Under the pieces are notes generated by a model. That model made no database searches. It was not told the DNA's origin and was given only the letters and a program-made list of their open reading frames with translations. This document shows positions 62,681 to 64,000 of a DNA stretch of 64,000 nucleotides, one piece after another (within the stretch, counting starts at the first letter, position 1; each line of letters begins with the position of its first letter). Source of the stretch: Montifringilla adamsi (Eukaryota; Chordata; Aves; Passeriformes; Passeridae); assembly GCA_017590115.1 (NCBI GenBank), contig JAGGNK010007004.1, positions 11,154,835 through 11,218,834 on the forward strand, in the 5' to 3' direction. Made by a program: the position numbers and the translations under genes.

Positions 62681-63706
62681 AGCGGCAGCATCCCAGCCGG
62701 CTCCACAGCATCCACAGCGTGCATGCTGTTCCGTAATCGATGCTGCTGCACCGCATCGACGCTGCTCCACGGCATCAGTGCTGGGGCACATTCTTCACGC
62801 TGCGGCGTCAGCTGTGCCAAACAGTCCCCCACTGTGTCCTGCTGGAGGAAAAGGCATTTTCGTGCCACAGAACTGTTTTTTTCTACTCTGGTCCATTTCC
62901 TGTCTTTATTCCAAAATCATTTGAGAGCTGCAATGTGTCCATACCCTCCCATGGATGACCTTTCTTGCGTTAGTGATAAGCCTCAATAACTTAAGGAAAG
63001 GTCATGGTCAGATCATCTATTCACCCATTTATGAAAACTACATAGTCACAGATTTTTCTAAAACCAGAAAAACAAGGACTCTATTAATGGGGTTTTACCC
63101 TTTAAAGAAAACCTTCTGCTTATAACCAAACAAAGCAATGACACTGCTTGGCAAAGAGGCTTCTATTCAATTAGGTGAATGACAAACTGGACACGCTTTG
63201 AATTTGTTCTTGAGAAAAGATACACTGAGCAGGGCTCAGCAGCAGCCTGTGCAGCTCCAAGCTGCTCCCCGTGTGTGCATGTGAGCGTGCCTGTGAGCGT
63301 GTGGGAAAAAGACGGGAGCGGAAGCCTTGGAAAGTTCATGCAGGCTGTCCAGGGCAAGCCCGCTCCAGGAATGCTTTTTCCCCCAGCATATTTGGCACTT
63401 CGAGTGATCTGATATTTTTCAAGTGCAACAGAACAGGCTTTTCAGATGCGCTTTTGTTATAGCTAAAAATAACAGTTAACTCTGCCTAGGACAGTGTGTT
63501 TATATTCGGGACAGGAGGAAACTCCACCACAATCAGAGCCATTAATTCAAACTTGCTCTTTAAGCAGCTGATGAGATTTAGGCAGTCGGCTGTATGGAGT
63601 TTTCATCAGCAGTGGGAGACCACTCGTGATAATGCACTGGTCTTCATTTTCACCAAGGTTTCAAAGCCTAGGCATGCAAAGCAAGACTCTAAAGTCAATG
63701 CATAGG
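62681..63706. other. 5' flanking DNA upstream of TMTC1
   Basis: Composition falls back to ordinary levels to the right of the CpG island. A degenerate repeat of roughly 20 bp is visible at about 62701-62780. A short GTGTG/GAGCGTG-rich patch lies near 63270-63300. No coding region, exon or mobile element was recognised. Short reading frames here have no recognisable protein features. Confidence 0.5.
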
Positions 63707-64000
63707 CACAGGAAGAGAAACAGCCTGGTATCGAGGCACTCAAGTACCAGAGGACCCAGCAGCTCTGGAAACAGCCTCATTATTGCACGCATGCCTAAGA
63801 GGTGGGATCAGGACTTTTTGTTTACATTAATTAAAGTAGTGTTGGCGGGGGGGCACAGGAAGAGAAACAGCCTGGTATCGAGGCACTCAAGTACCAGAGG
63901 ACCCAGCAGCTCTGGAAACAGCCTCATTATTGCACGCATGCCTAAGAGGTGGGATCAGGACTTTTTGTTTACATTAATTAAAGTAGTGTTGGCGGGGGGG
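63707..64000. repeat. 147-bp perfect tandem duplication, two copies, open at window edge
   Basis: Two identical 147-bp units occupy 63707-63853 and 63854-64000. Each begins CACAGGAAGAG and ends with GTTGGC followed by seven G. No mismatch was found by direct comparison. The second unit ends exactly at the window edge, so the array may continue. The single-copy DNA to the left shows no decayed copies. It is either a young minisatellite or satellite start, or a duplication made by assembly or by a contig end. Confidence 0.95.

Noticed and set aside
61761..62756. Long minus-strand open frame (331 codons) through the CpG island
   Set aside because: It overlaps exon 1 in the wrong frame and gives only Arg/Gly/Ala-rich sequence. 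G+C-rich DNA lacks stop codons, so long frames are expected. Only its ATG at 62261 is of interest.
62036..62989. Plus-strand open frame of 317 codons antisense to exon 1
   Set aside because: It is a composition artefact of the CpG island, with no domain and no plausible protein features.

Overview
The window is vertebrate nuclear DNA, and almost certainly avian. Introns are AT-rich and non-coding, and the only recognisable multi-exon gene starts in a dense CpG island. The interspersed repeats are 5'-truncated CR1 LINE tails plus solo retroviral LTRs of types I associate with songbirds. A passerine is therefore likely, though this rests on remembered repeat families and not on a search.

The gene is the 5' part of TMTC1, an ER-membrane protein O-mannosyltransferase with TPR repeats. 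It lies on the minus strand and runs from right to left. Five consecutive coding exons are visible: exon 1 (ends 62001), exon 2 (50113-50290), exon 3 (48405-48478), exon 4 (47099-47275) and exon 5 (44873-45079). All boundaries have AG/GT splice sites and the phases join without a break. Together they encode the first transmembrane segments, the first lumenal loop with its acidic HDD motif, and the variable linker. The DUF1736 region and all TPR repeats must lie beyond position 1, because no later exon was recognised in the 44.8 kb left of exon 5. Most of the window is therefore TMTC1 intron 5.

Layout: 1-44872 is intron 5. It holds three LTR insertions in or near CR1 remnants plus others, with five solo LTRs in all, four of them closely comparable and each with a short target-site duplication. 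44873-50290 is a compact block of four exons. 50291-62000 is intron 1. About 61.6-62.7 kb is the CpG-island promoter with exon 1. 62.7-64.0 kb is 5' flanking DNA ending in a perfect 147-bp tandem duplication that runs off the window.

Main oddities: (1) exon 1 has no in-frame ATG, and the well-placed ATG at 62261 is exactly one base out of frame with the conserved protein; (2) an uninterrupted A82 tract sits close to the exon 4 donor; (3) two LTRs point at exon 5 in antisense, while two others lie in sense with AATAAA signals; (4) a short coding-like, coiled-coil-like reading frame at 6111-6269 on the minus strand is unexplained. No prokaryotic system, CRISPR array, tRNA or rRNA was seen.
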